Notes: generated by a model not told the origin, from the sequence alone. A DNA stretch of 64,000 nucleotides from Pseudomonadota bacterium (GCA_021787435.1 JAJYLY010000001.1:309059-373058), one strand, 5' to 3'. Shown: positions 35,210 through 45,000, counted from the stretch's first letter. Program-made: numbers and translations.

Positions 35210-35413
35210 TCAGTCCCCATGACTTTGCCATGGTTGATCAGGATCAATAGCCGAGCGACTCTCTTCCCGGTAGAGCCTGATTTGGCAGAGGTAGTGGCTG
35301 TCTGCCGCCATGCTTAACTCAGCCAGGAAATCGCAGAGTACCGCCGCGCTCTCGTCGGAAATATGACGGGGCAACAAGCGCACCAGCTCATCGGTCATCT
35401 CATCGTCATTCAT
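35210..35413 (-). CDS. 67-aa protein at the end of the transposon operon
   Basis: A small acidic protein (MNDDEMTDELVRLLPRHISD...) whose start overlaps the ATPase stop by 4 bp (ATGA). It has a helical middle, LCDFLAELSMAADSHYLCQIR. No family is recognised. Its constant operon position suggests a transposition accessory protein, but this is inference. Confidence 0.55.
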   Translation of the reverse strand: MNDDEMTDELVRLLPRHISDESAAVLCDFLAELSMAADSHYLCQIRLYREESRSAIDPDQPWQSHGD

Positions 35414-36204
35414 CGCAACTCCTCAATGGCTTGTTGCAATAGATCATCAGGTAGATGGTTAAGCCCTTTGGGGACGGCCATCTGCATGGCGGTGCGCAGG
35501 ATGCGCCCGGCCTGGCGGGGCAGTCCTTTCGAGGCTTGACGCAACAACTCCATCCCTGAGTCGGCGAGCAGCGTGTGGCTGCAACCGGCGGTTTTCAGCG
35601 AATGTGTGATCATCTGCGCAAAGCGCTCACGTTCAAGCACCGGTTTGAGTTGGACGCGAACTTGAATTCGACTGGACAGTGCGGCATAAGGTGCGCGATC
35701 AAGCAGACAGGCCAGACTCGGATGCCCCACCAGCCAGACGGTGATCAGGTCACGCGAATCAAAGGCAAAGTTGAGGAAGGACGGGAAGTCACGAAAGAAC
35801 TCCGGCGGCAGGTTCTGTGCCTCGTCGATGATCCACAGGGGCAGCAGTTGCTTGTTGTCGACCAGATCCAGAATGCGCGCCTTGAGCTCGCGCCAGAGTT
35901 GCGCACGCCGATAGGCCGGATCAAGGCCCAACGCCAGCGCCAGACTACGGTAAATGTCGATTCGGCCAAATTCGGTCTCCGGCAGATAGATCGCCTGATA
36001 GCGGTGCGGATTCAACGAGCTCGTCAGACGGCGCAAGGCGGCGGTCTTGCCAACACCGGGCTCACCCGTCAGCAGGCCAATACCCGGACTGTCCAGCAGC
36101 CATTGAAACCGGTCAGCCAGCGGCTGCAAACTGCCGTCATCCCACAACTCGGTATGTTCCTTGGAGAGTGGCGAGTAGCGCAGGCCGAAATGTTGACGAT
36201 ACAT
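35410..36204 (-). CDS. ExeA/TnsC-like AAA ATPase of the transposon
   Basis: A 264-aa ATPase starting at the ATG at 36204 (MYRQHFGLRYSPL); a longer frame is rejected because it overlaps the transposase gene. Walker A GEPGVGKT is at residues 47-54 and Walker B LLPLWIIDEAQNLP near 131. This is the AAA_22/ExeA-type ATPase that acts with DDE transposases as a target-selection factor (TniB/TnsC/IstB analogues). It lies 1 bp after the transposase stop. Confidence 0.85.
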   Translation of the reverse strand: MYRQHFGLRYSPLSKEHTELWDDGSLQPLADRFQWLLDSPGIGLLTGEPGVGKTAALRRLTSSLNPHRYQAIYLPETEFGRIDIYRSLALALGLDPAYRRAQLWRELKARILDLVDNKQLLPLWIIDEAQNLPPEFFRDFPSFLNFAFDSRDLITVWLVGHPSLACLLDRAPYAALSSRIQVRVQLKPVLERERFAQMITHSLKTAGCSHTLLADSGMELLRQASKGLPRQAGRILRTAMQMAVPKGLNHLPDDLLQQAIEELR

Positions 36205-36205
36205 A

Positions 36206-37531
36206 TCAGGCCTCCCTTTTGTCGTCGTATTGTGCGCAGGCGATTTCGACCAGATTCGGGCCCGTGCGCTTAACCGCCGCTGTTTCCGCATCGACCGACT
36301 TCGGTTTGCGGCGCTCCCGCTGTAGATTGCTCAGCGCATCCAGCGGTGTGGCTAGCCCCAGAGGGTCGCCTTCTTTATTCTCGACCCTGACCACGGTTTC
36401 GGTATGCGGATCGACTACCAGTTGCACGGTTTGACCTGCGAGTTCGTAAGGCACTTCGAAACGATTACCCTCATAAGAGACCGTGCTATCCTTACGCACA
36501 AACCGGGTGACCCGATGCAGGAAGATATCGTCCAGTTTGGCGGCGCGTAACCCCAGTGTGCGAACCTTCAACAGGTCTTGCTGATACCGTGCCAAGGGGG
36601 TCAGGCCGCCCAGTCCGCTGTGCGGCGTCTGATGATAGAGGCGCTCAATCCATGCCCACAGGCGTGCGTTTAAATCAGACAGATCAAGAATGTGAGCGGT
36701 GTCGAGTTCCGTCAAGAACTGGTCACGGAAGGTGCGATGCCAACGTTCCAGTTTGCCCTTGCCTTCGGGTGCGTAGGGGCGGCAATAAATCAGATGAATG
36801 CCCAATCTGGCACAAATACCTTGCAGTGTAGCTGAACGGTAGGCGGCACCATTGTCGACGACGAGTTTCTTGGTCAAACCGCGTTTGAGTACCGCCTGCT
36901 TGAGCACGCCCTCGATATCCAGTGCCGTTTCGCCGAGACAGAACGCGCTGTGCGTAATCAGGCGGGACGCATCATCCATCAGGGAGACCAGATAGGTTTT
37001 GCGCATCCCGTTAGGTGTCGGTACCACCGGCCCATGCAATACATCGCCGTACCAGATGGAGCCGGCAAACTCAGCGGCAAAGCTGCGTTTCTCTTCCAGC
37101 AAACTGGCCGAGCCCGTCATGCGGGAAATGTCGTGCGCTTGTAACAGACGATGAATAGACGAACGCGACAGGACATTGCGGGCGACACCGTTACTCTCCA
37201 GCAACAATTGGATCTGCCTGATCGAGCGCCGGGGATTCTCACGCTTGGCGTTGAGGATGGACTCCTGGATTTCAGGGGCGAGTTTAGAGAGTCCGCGGTC
37301 GGTGCGGGTCTGTGGCACCAGACCGTCAATGCCGTCGCGCTTCCAGGCGTAGTACCAGGCTTCGATGGTCTTCTCGCCCAGGCGTGTGCGGCGAGAATCC
37401 GGGATGGCATACTCGCGTTGTGCCAACTCACGGATAAGCTGTTGCAGCTCCCCGCGCTGCAAACGCTCGCGGCTGACCAGTTGCCCCAGAACGGACAGGC
37501 GAAACAAAGCCTTCGGATCGATCTTATTCAT
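36206..37531 (-). CDS. Mu/TnsB-like DDE transposase
   Basis: A 441-aa protein from ATG 37531 with AGGAG six bases upstream; a GTG at 37537 is possible. Helix-turn-helix segments fill the first 150 residues. The rve-type catalytic core has Asp in WYGDVLHGP (about 168), Asp in VVDNGAAY (about 230) and Glu in GKGKLERWHR (about 266). A Mu-C type beta-barrel follows (VSYEGNRFEVPYELAGQTV, about 355-400). This is the usual order in TniA/TnsB proteins. The gene is intact. Confidence 0.85.
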   Translation of the reverse strand: MNKIDPKALFRLSVLGQLVSRERLQRGELQQLIRELAQREYAIPDSRRTRLGEKTIEAWYYAWKRDGIDGLVPQTRTDRGLSKLAPEIQESILNAKRENPRRSIRQIQLLLESNGVARNVLSRSSIHRLLQAHDISRMTGSASLLEEKRSFAAEFAGSIWYGDVLHGPVVPTPNGMRKTYLVSLMDDASRLITHSAFCLGETALDIEGVLKQAVLKRGLTKKLVVDNGAAYRSATLQGICARLGIHLIYCRPYAPEGKGKLERWHRTFRDQFLTELDTAHILDLSDLNARLWAWIERLYHQTPHSGLGGLTPLARYQQDLLKVRTLGLRAAKLDDIFLHRVTRFVRKDSTVSYEGNRFEVPYELAGQTVQLVVDPHTETVVRVENKEGDPLGLATPLDALSNLQRERRKPKSVDAETAAVKRTGPNLVEIACAQYDDKREA

Positions 37532-37660
37532 GCTCACTCCTCGTGGTTAAAAGAAGTTGCCATAAGATCAGAAAGGCAAATTGGGCAACACGGGGCAAAG
37601 TGTGTGGACTCGTCCGTCAGGCGCAAAAGACCAGTCCCAAATTCGTTGCGGGGCAGCGCA

Positions 37661-38203
37661 TCATGGGACGGCTACCCCATCGTGATCGAGCCATGCCATG
37701 ATGCCACTCAACGGCATAACACTCAGGCAGGTTCGCCAAAACGATTGCCAGTCGCTCGTTCGACCACACTCGGGGTAGCGACTTCGCAGGAAAAACTCAA
37801 AGGTCGTGGTGTTTGATGACAGCCAGTTCCACCAGCGGCGGACGGTACGTCGACACAGACCGAGCGCCGCGCTGCTTCCGTGCAAAGAATAGAACGACAG
37901 TAACGACTGCAGAACCTGCTGTTGCAACAACCAGCTATACCAACGGCGTGGCGGAATACACTCAGGCAAACGCGAACAGCTATGCCGACACGATGAACAA
38001 AGGTATCGAGGGATAGGGATCGGATTCAGGCACTCATCCAGAGTCTCCAAGCGACGGTCCGCCTTGCGGAAATAACAGCCATGATGCCAGAGACCGCCAT
38101 GCCCGCAACGCGGACAGCGCGGGGGTCTGTAGACTTCAGGCGTGCTGCGCAACGTATCAATATGTTGTTGGAGAGAGTCGATGCCAGATACAATACGACA
38201 CAT
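37661..38203 (-). CDS. Zinc-ribbon, HTH-containing protein of the transposon
   Basis: A 180-aa protein beginning at ATG 38203 with AAAGGAAACCGGCCT upstream. It has a zinc ribbon made of CPRCGHGGLW (about 34) and CSSCRHSC (about 68), followed by a helix-turn-helix-like part (GLCRRTVRRWWNWL). It resembles DUF6431-type proteins linked with such transposons. It may bind the transposon ends or act in target choice; its function is not established. Confidence 0.65.
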   Translation of the reverse strand: MCRIVSGIDSLQQHIDTLRSTPEVYRPPRCPRCGHGGLWHHGCYFRKADRRLETLDECLNPIPIPRYLCSSCRHSCSRLPECIPPRRWYSWLLQQQVLQSLLSFYSLHGSSAALGLCRRTVRRWWNWLSSNTTTFEFFLRSRYPECGRTSDWQSFWRTCLSVMPLSGIMAWLDHDGVAVP

Positions 38204-38436
38204 AGGCCGGTTTCCTTTGCGTTGTGTGAGTGTAAGAACTTCCCACATTAACAGAGGTGTATCGGCCTTCTTTATGTTCAGATTGTCTCGCGGTCATTAC
38301 GGCGCGGATTTTACAGACGCCCTGGTAAATCTCGGGATGGTTGAAGCTGGGGAGTCTCAGCTATTGAGGGACATTACAACTGGCAACAGCAATGCTATAT
38401 ACCTTTAATGTTAATTTTTTGATAGGAGTATTCATC

Positions 38437-38799
38437 ATGAAAGAGCAATCCGTCTACAAAATGATCGCCACCATCGCTGTTTGCAGCATCGGCTTTCTAT
38501 CCGTATCCGCTATCGCAGCACAAGACGAATTCCAGCAGGAGGTGCTCCAGCGAATCCAGCAGTCCCAGCAGAAACTGCAGCAGTGCAATGTCGCCATGGG
38601 ACCTAAGCGCCAAAAACTGATGGCAGAACACATGAAAATGATGAAGGAAACCATGGAAAAAATGCAGGCAATGAAACCTAAGGCTGGCATATCGATGCAG
38701 GAACATGAAGACTGGATCAATGAGCAACAGAAGCTTATGGAGGATATGATGGGCCAGATGATGGAAGAACAACACTTGATGATGAACATGGGTAAATAA
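38437..38799 (+). CDS. Met-rich exported protein
   Basis: A 120-aa protein with a signal peptide (cleavage near AIAAQ, residue 28) and a mature region with very many Met residues in MAEHMKMMKETMEKMQAMK and MEDMMGQMMEEQHLMMNM. The spacing fits an amphipathic coiled coil with Met clusters that could bind Cu(I) or Ag(I). ATAGGAGTATTCATC precedes ATG. A second protein of this style is at 53671. It stands alone between the transposon and a hairpin, so it was probably part of a larger operon before insertion. Confidence 0.65.
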   Translation: MKEQSVYKMIATIAVCSIGFLSVSAIAAQDEFQQEVLQRIQQSQQKLQQCNVAMGPKRQKLMAEHMKMMKETMEKMQAMKPKAGISMQEHEDWINEQQKLMEDMMGQMMEEQHLMMNMGK

Positions 38800-38806
38800 G
38801 TAAGGT

Positions 38807-38831
38807 AGTCCCCCGACTTTGCCGGGGGACT
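38807..38831 (+). terminator. Strong hairpin after the Met-rich gene
   Basis: AGTCCCCCG, ACTTTGC, CGGGGGACT gives a perfect 9-bp stem 8 bp after the stop codon. No U-run follows, so it may be a weak terminator or an mRNA-stabilising hairpin. Confidence 0.55.
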
Positions 38832-38842
38832 CACAAGGTTTG

Positions 38843-38875
38843 ACCGTGCGCCCCAAGGCGATGACCGTTCCTGCT
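38843..38875 (+). pseudogene. Scrap of a CusA-type gene
   Basis: CGTGCGCCCCAAGGCGATG plus ACCGTT matches the cusA segment encoding VRPKAMTV (about 31388-31412) with one mismatch over about 24 bp. It is probably what is left of another RND pump gene removed by deletion, though a match this short could have another source. Confidence 0.3.
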
Positions 38876-38951
38876 ATTGCGCAGCCCACGCAAGCAGCGT
38901 CGATTGATCCGGTTCCTCAGTAGAATCGAACCACTATAAACTTTAACAGGT

Positions 38952-38981
38952 TTACCGCGTGCGGCATTACCGCGTGCGGCA
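38952..38981. repeat. Tandem 15-bp repeat upstream of RND operon promoter
   Basis: TTACCGCGTGCGGCA occurs twice in direct succession. Each unit holds a CCGC-GTGCGG dyad. It ends 2 bp before the -35 box at 38984, so it could be an operator. Confidence 0.5.
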
Positions 38982-38983
38982 TG

Positions 38984-39012
38984 TTGACAGGGGTGCTTGT
39001 AGCGAGGATACT
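38984..39012 (+). promoter_or_regulatory. Sigma-70-type promoter of the second RND operon
   Basis: TTGACA (38984-38989), 17-bp spacer, GATACT (39007-39012). This is one of the best promoter matches in the window. A MITE (39046-39188) lies between it and the first gene. Confidence 0.6.
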
Positions 39013-39045
39013 TTGTCCTGTGCAGTTGAATTTCTTATAAAATTT

Positions 39046-39188
39046 GGCTATGTCATAGTTAATTAGTGGTACTCACGCAAACCATATAGATACTGGGTAC
39101 TAAAAATGATCACAATATTACAATTATATGATTTTTAATCAAAAAATATTTTTGTTGGTTTGCTTCAACAACTAACTGTGACATAGCC
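39046..39188. mobile_element. 143-bp MITE with 8-bp target duplication
   Basis: Terminal inverted repeats start GGCTATGTCA on both ends and stay similar for about 20 bp, with a second inner match GCAAACCA/TGGTTTGC. The element is AT-rich and codes for nothing. It is flanked by TAAAATTT on both sides (39038-39045 and 39189-39196), a perfect 8-bp target duplication. GG tips and 8-bp duplication fit an ISL3- or IS1595-type parent, which is not in the window. Confidence 0.8.
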
Positions 39189-39198
39189 TAAAATTTTG

Positions 39199-39645
39199 AT
39201 GCCAAACCTGTCGAACTTTATGCCAGACCTGCCGGCCTCACAGCAACTCTGTGAGGCCGGTGCAGGCACGCGTGGTCTTGCGCGCATACTTCTGGTAAGT
39301 TGGCTATTTACCCTGGTGGTCTGTTTTTACAGCGACATTCATCAATCGTCGACCAATCCGCTCGAAGAAATTCCAGTTGCGCACGAACATAATGGTTTAG
39401 GGCATAGCGACAGCGCGCAGGACACGGATGTTTGCTGCACCATACTGCAAAATCTTCCCCCGTTTTACAAGATGGGTAACATCGAGGCGCCTCTGCAACC
39501 CCTGATGTATACGTTGCTCCCCTATGTTTTTGTTGTTCAATCTGCTCTGCTGGTCACAGCAATAGTTCACTACACGGGTCCGCCGGGCAAACACTGCCGC
39601 TCATTTACTGCCAACCTTCTCTGGCCCAACGCCCCTCCCCGCTGA
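39199..39645 (+). CDS. Small membrane protein heading the second RND operon
   Basis: A 148-aa protein (ATG 39199, just after the MITE duplication) with a hydrophobic segment (about 30-46), a His/Cys-containing loop (AHEHNGLGHSDSAQDTDVCC) and a second hydrophobic part (about 100-122). The start is uncertain, since the MITE may have replaced the original leader. It resembles, in size and place, the proteins at 24228 and 57257. Function unknown, probably metal-linked. Confidence 0.55.
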   Translation: MPNLSNFMPDLPASQQLCEAGAGTRGLARILLVSWLFTLVVCFYSDIHQSSTNPLEEIPVAHEHNGLGHSDSAQDTDVCCTILQNLPPFYKMGNIEAPLQPLMYTLLPYVFVVQSALLVTAIVHYTGPPGKHCRSFTANLLWPNAPPR

Positions 39646-39757
39646 ATCCTTCCCTATCTTATAGATCGGGAAGGCTTTTACCTTTGGTGATTTCTCTGGT
39701 TTTTTCCCAAGGCTGCCTTCCTCCGTTTTGTTTCGTACAAATTTCAGGAATACATTT

Positions 39758-41065
39758 ATGTCATTACCTTGGTGCAACCGGGTGTCATGGCATCTCTTGA
39801 TTGCTGGCTGCGCCCTATTGGGCGGCTACAATCAGAGTGTCATCGCCGCAGGCATTACTCTGCCGCAAGCGATCGATAGCGCCGTTCAAGGCAATAAGGA
39901 TCTGCAAGCTGTGCGCTATAACGTGGAACAAGCGCGCGCACGTTTGTTACAGGCAGGTTTGCCACCTAATCCTCGGCTGGATATTTCCGGCGGAAACGAT
40001 CGCCTTTTTAATAACCAGGGCGAATACACTGCCGGAATCGGCATCAGCCAGCCGTTCCCTGTGGCGGGCCGTATTGCCCATCAAAAGGATGTTGCTCGCG
40101 TGGACGTGGCCTTGGCTTTAGCTGAAATCAGACAGGCCGAACTCAAGCTGGCTGGCGATGTGGCGTTCCGATTTTATAGCCTGCTGGCGCTGAAACGGCA
40201 GATCGAGGCACGCGAACGTTTGATCGATGTTGATCAAAAACTGGTACTGGTTACACGCAACCGTTTCAAGGTTGCCGAAGTTTCCGAGCTTGACGTCAAC
40301 ACAGCGCAACTTGAGTTACAGCGCCTAGCTCAGGAACGCGCACTGTTGCTGAGTCAACGGACAACCCAACTGGCCCAGTTGAATCAACTTCTCGGAAGAT
40401 CTGCAACTCAGCCCATAGAGTTGGATGACACACTGCCAACCAGCGACCCACTGCCGAGTCTGGCAGACTTGCAACGCCAGGCATTGTCGTTACGGCCTGA
40501 CCTGCGTTTTGCGTTACTGAACGCGGATCGGGCTCAGGCTAACCAGGCATTGGCGCACGCGCAGCGCTGGGAAGACTGGACTGTGGGCGTGGGGCTGGCT
40601 CAAAGCCGCCAGGTGGTCGATGGTGCGCCACCCCAAGGAAGCACCCGTGTCCTGGGGGTGAGCCTGTCAATTCCATTGCCACTATGGAATAGAAATCAGG
40701 GAAATATTGCTGAAGCGGAAGCTAATGGTACACAAGCATATGCGCGCATTGAAGCTCTCAAGCTCAGCATCGGCAACGAGGTGGCCAGTGCTTACGCAGA
40801 AGTGGAACATTTGCAACAGGTTCTATCGGTATACCAAAGCAATAGTTTGGCGGTAAGCGCGCGCAATGTACTCCTTGTCCAGCAAGGATATGACCAGGGG
40901 CTTGTACCTATTAGCGAGGTCGTTCTGGTACAGCGTCAACAGGGTGAGCTGAATATTGCCTATTTGAATGCGCTTGACCAATACCTTCAGGCATTGACGA
41001 GATTACATATCGCCACCGGGAATTATGTCGAAACCACGCTCGAGCAAAAGATACCTAACGGATAA
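39758..41065 (+). CDS. CzcC-like outer-membrane efflux protein
   Basis: A 435-aa TolC-family protein from ATG 39758 (CAGGAATACATTT upstream). It has a signal peptide to about residue 35 (ending SVIAAG) and two repeats of the outer-membrane efflux domain (about 50-220 and 240-425). It starts the second RND efflux set and would form the outer-membrane duct for the adaptor and pump encoded next. The metal it handles cannot be read from this subunit. Confidence 0.85.
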   Translation: MSLPWCNRVSWHLLIAGCALLGGYNQSVIAAGITLPQAIDSAVQGNKDLQAVRYNVEQARARLLQAGLPPNPRLDISGGNDRLFNNQGEYTAGIGISQPFPVAGRIAHQKDVARVDVALALAEIRQAELKLAGDVAFRFYSLLALKRQIEARERLIDVDQKLVLVTRNRFKVAEVSELDVNTAQLELQRLAQERALLLSQRTTQLAQLNQLLGRSATQPIELDDTLPTSDPLPSLADLQRQALSLRPDLRFALLNADRAQANQALAHAQRWEDWTVGVGLAQSRQVVDGAPPQGSTRVLGVSLSIPLPLWNRNQGNIAEAEANGTQAYARIEALKLSIGNEVASAYAEVEHLQQVLSVYQSNSLAVSARNVLLVQQGYDQGLVPISEVVLVQRQQGELNIAYLNALDQYLQALTRLHIATGNYVETTLEQKIPNG

Positions 41066-41118
41066 GGCATCGCTACGCGATGTTCACGTTAACTGCCAAT
41101 CATGATGAAGGAAATAAT

Positions 41119-42096
41119 ATGCGAAATCTTTCGAAACCAAGTATCAACGGTCATCTGCTAAAGCGGTTGTACGGCTTATTCTTTTTGGCACTATTTGCTA
41201 CGCCCAGTGCAGTATCTTCTGCCTTTGCGCATGGAGGGCAGATCGAAATTGGCGGCGGATCCCGCGGTCCGGTGCAATTGAGCGCTGCGCAGCAGAAGGC
41301 GATCGCCTTGCAGTTGGCGGCCGCCAGCTTCCGTCCGCTTGCAACCGAGTTGAATCTGAACGGCGAGGTACAGTTGCTGCCTGATCGCCAGGCCGACGTC
41401 AGCCTGCGCATCAGCGGCCAGGTCAAAGCACTGTACGCCAGCCTGGGTGAAATGGTTCGGGTCGGCCAGCGTTTGGTGCTGGTGCAATCCCGGCTGGTGG
41501 GCGACCCGCCGCCCAGCGTGACCATCAACGCGCCCATGAGCGGCGTGATCGATGCACGCAATGTAGTCGTTGGACAAGCGGTGGAACCCAACACGGTATT
41601 GTTCCATATCAGCGACCGTTCGCAGCTTATCGTAGTTGCGCGAGTGTATGAAGAAGATATCGGCAAGATCAAGCTAGGGCAGAAAGCCCGCGCCTGGGTA
41701 CTGAGCGATACCAAGCAGGTGTTCACCGGCAAGGTCACCTTGATCGATCCTAATCTGGACCCGTTGAACCGTACCGTGAAGGTCTGGATACAGCTCGCTA
41801 ATCCGCAGGGTTCGCTCAAACCCAACATGTTTGCCCGTGCCAGCGTTATTTTGCGGGCTAACGGGGCGGCATTGACCATACCCAACGGCGCCATTATCGA
41901 AGCCAATAGCGAGAAATTCGTGTTCGTGCGCGAAGGTGACAAATATAACCGTGTGGAAGTAAGTGTTGGCGCCAAGGACGATGAATACAGCGAAATCACC
42001 GATGGCCTGGTGCCGGGTGATGAGGTCGTGACACAGGGCAATCGCCAAATCTACACGATGTGGCTTACCGGTGGTCAAGTGAAGGCGGAGGAATAA
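41119..42096 (+). CDS. RND adaptor (membrane fusion) protein, CzcB/CusB-like
   Basis: A 325-aa protein from ATG 41119 with GAAGGAAATAAT upstream. A signal segment (about 15-35, ending FAHGG) leads into the barrel-sandwich (VSLRISGQVKALYASLGEMV), a short hairpin and beta-barrel domains. It lacks the long hairpin and the extra metal domains seen in the CusB at 26940 and is shorter than usual. It ends 3 bp before the pump gene, so the two are co-translated. Confidence 0.85.
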   Translation: MRNLSKPSINGHLLKRLYGLFFLALFATPSAVSSAFAHGGQIEIGGGSRGPVQLSAAQQKAIALQLAAASFRPLATELNLNGEVQLLPDRQADVSLRISGQVKALYASLGEMVRVGQRLVLVQSRLVGDPPPSVTINAPMSGVIDARNVVVGQAVEPNTVLFHISDRSQLIVVARVYEEDIGKIKLGQKARAWVLSDTKQVFTGKVTLIDPNLDPLNRTVKVWIQLANPQGSLKPNMFARASVILRANGAALTIPNGAIIEANSEKFVFVREGDKYNRVEVSVGAKDDEYSEITDGLVPGDEVVTQGNRQIYTMWLTGGQVKAEE

Positions 42097-42099
42097 ATC

Positions 42100-45000
42100 A
42101 TGTTCAATCGCCTGATTGCCTGGTCGCTCCACAACCGCCTGATTGTCCTCGCTATCACGCTGGTCTTATTCGTCGCAGGCGGATACGCATTGCAGCGGAT
42201 GCCGGTAGACGTCTTCCCCGAGTTCGCTCCGCCCCAGGTGGTGATACAAACCGAAGTATCGGGAATGGCGCCGCAGGATGTGGAATCTTTGGTGACCTAT
42301 CCGCTCGAGAGTGCGATCAACGGTACGCCGGGTGTAACCGACGTGCGTTCGAAGACCTCCGTGGGCCTTTCCACCATTACCGTCATATTCAGCGCAAACA
42401 CTGATGTCTATCTGGATCGGCAACTGATTAACGAGCGTATCCAGAACGTGCTCAGCCGGCTTCCCGCCGGAACCAAGCCGCCGGTGATGCTGCCCGTCAC
42501 CTCGGCAGTGGGCTGGCTGGTCAAGTATGCCCTGACCAGTGATACCTTATCACCGGAGGAGCTGCGCACGCTGTCTGACTGGGAAATCCGACCGCGTATT
42601 CTTGCGCTGGGCGGCATCGCCTCGGTGGTATCCATTGGCGGTGAGGTCAAGCAATACCAGGTGCGCCTGGACCCAAACCGGATGTTTGCCTACCAGATCA
42701 GCGCCGAAGAAGTGCGCAAGGCATTGGAAAAATCCAACACCAATGTACCGGGTGCCTTTCTGCAGCAGCCCGGGCAGGAATTGATCGTCGGCGGCATCGG
42801 GCGCATTAGCTCGCTGGACGACCTGAAAAATACCATTATCGTCATGCGCAACGGCGCCCCGATCACGATCAGCAATGTTGCGGAAGTCGCATTCGGCGGC
42901 GAGATCAAGCGTGGCGACGGTGCCTTCGCGATGAAGAATGCGGTGATCGGAACCATCTCCAAAGCCTACGGCGCGGATACCCTTACTACAACGTATAAGG
43001 TGGAAAAAGCGCTTGCCGAAATAAAGAAACAATTACCGGCAGGCGTCCAGTTGGATGCGCAAGTGTTCCGTCAGGCGAACTTCATCGAGACCGCGATTCA
43101 TAATCTGAACGTGTCCCTGCTGGAGGGCGCGCTGGTGGTGATCGGGGTGCTGTTCCTGTTCCTGATGAACTGGCGCGCCTCGTTCATTACCTTTCTGTCC
43201 ATGCCGGCCTCCTTCGTCGGCGGCATCCTGGTAATGCATGCTTTCGGCATCGGCATCAACTCCATGACCCTGGGTGGTCTGGCGATCGCCATCGGCGAAG
43301 TGGTGGACAATGGCATTATCACGGTGGAGAACGTGGTGCGGCGATTGCGGCTAAACCGCAATGCGGCACGTCCGTTGCCACCGATCGAGGTGGTGTTCGA
43401 CGCCGTGCAGGAAATCCTCAACTCGGTGGTGTACGCGACGCTGATCGTGATCATGATTTTTCTGCCGATCTTCTTCCTGCAAGAGCTGGCCGGGCGCATC
43501 TTCAGTCCCTTGGGTGTGGCCTATATCGCTTCGGTGACGGCCTCTCTGGTGGTGGCGGTGACCATGATCCCGGCCCTGTGTTACCTGCTGCTGGTGCGCA
43601 ACAAGGAAGTGGGTTTGGCAGGGATGGGCAGCTTGCCGACCAACTCGCAAAAAGCGCAGGATGAAGGCGTGGTGCTGCATGCCACGGACAGCCGCGAATT
43701 GCTTGCCGATACCACGCCGATGGGTGAAGCAGAGGAACAGGAGACCCGCTTTGTTCTCTGGCTGAAACGTCATTTTCTGCGCCTGTTGAATCTGGCATTA
43801 CGCAAATTCTGGTGGGTAGTCGGGCTGTCGCTGGTTGCGCTGGTATCGTCGCTGGCCTTGCTGCCGTATTTCGGCCTGTCTTTCCTGCCTGAGTTTCGCG
43901 AAGGCAACTACATCATCGCCATGACCACTTTGCCAGGCACCTCGCTGGAAGAATCGATGCGCCTGGGCGCCCTGGTGCGTCAGGATCTGCTCAAATATCC
44001 ACAGGTGATCTCGATCGATCAGCGCGCGGGCCGCAGCGATCTGGACGACGATGCGCAGCCGCCCAATTTCAGTGAGTTCGACGTACGGCTTGATTATTCC
44101 AAAAATCCGAATATGCCAGCAGAAGTTCTGCTTGAGAAAATTCGCCGGGATCTGGCCGACATACCGGGTGTCGTATTTAACGTGGGACAGTTCATCGCGC
44201 ATCGGATGGATGAGGTGCAATCAGGGGTGCGCTCCCAGGTTGCCATCAAAATTTTCGGGAGCAACCTGTCTAAGCTGTATCAACTGGGGCAGAATGTCCA
44301 GCAGGTATTGCATGGCGTACCCGGTGCAGTCGATATCAATCTGGAACAGCAGATCAGCGTGCCGCAAGTGACCATCAAGATAGACCGCAGCAAGGCCGCC
44401 CGTTATGGCATGACGGTCGGAGACATTGCACAGGACATCCAGATATCATTGAACGGGGAAACCTTGACCAGCGTGCAGGAAGGAAGCCGTACTTTTGACC
44501 TGTACGTGCGTCTGGATCAAACCGCACGCAACAGCGTGGAAGCAATTCGTAACATTTTGGTAGATGCGCCCGGCCTCAATCCCGATGGAAAGGCCAAGAT
44601 ACCGCTGCGGGAAGTGGCTGACGTAGTGGTGCAGGACGAACCTTATTCCATCAACCGCGAAAGCGTACAACGTTTGATTGTTGTCGCCTTCAACGTGCAG
44701 GGGAGGGATTTGGCCAGCGTTATCCGGGACACGCAGTCCAAAATCGATGCCCAGGTAAAACTGCCAGCAGGCTACTACATCGAATATGGCGGCCAGTTTG
44801 AAAGCCAGCGGCAGGCCAATCAAACACTCTTAAGTTTTGGCGCACTGGCCCTATTGGGCGCCGTAATCCTGCTATACAAGGTATTCGGCACGTTCCGCGA
44901 GGCGCTGCTGGTGCTGTTCAACCTGCCGCTCGCCATGATCGGCGGCATCGTTGCACTCTACATCGCCGGGGCCAATATGAGTGTGGCGGCGGTGATCGGC

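Larger units (their letters stand above)
35023..38315 (-). mobile_element. Four-gene TnsB/TnsC-like (Mu-type) transposon
   Basis: Four co-oriented genes: zinc-ribbon protein, Mu/TnsB-type DDE transposase, AAA ATPase and a 67-aa protein. This recalls the Tn7/Tn5053/IS21 style of transposition, in which an ATPase controls target choice. Proposed ends are TGTTACGTCCCG at 35023 and, inverted, TGTAAAATCCGC at 38315. Each is followed by a T/A-ATGACC-like block, but no flanking duplication is evident. The exact limits are therefore tentative. Confidence 0.5.

Noticed and set aside
41151..42041. 296-aa minus-strand open frame
   Set aside because: Antisense to the adaptor gene at 41119; caused by codon bias.
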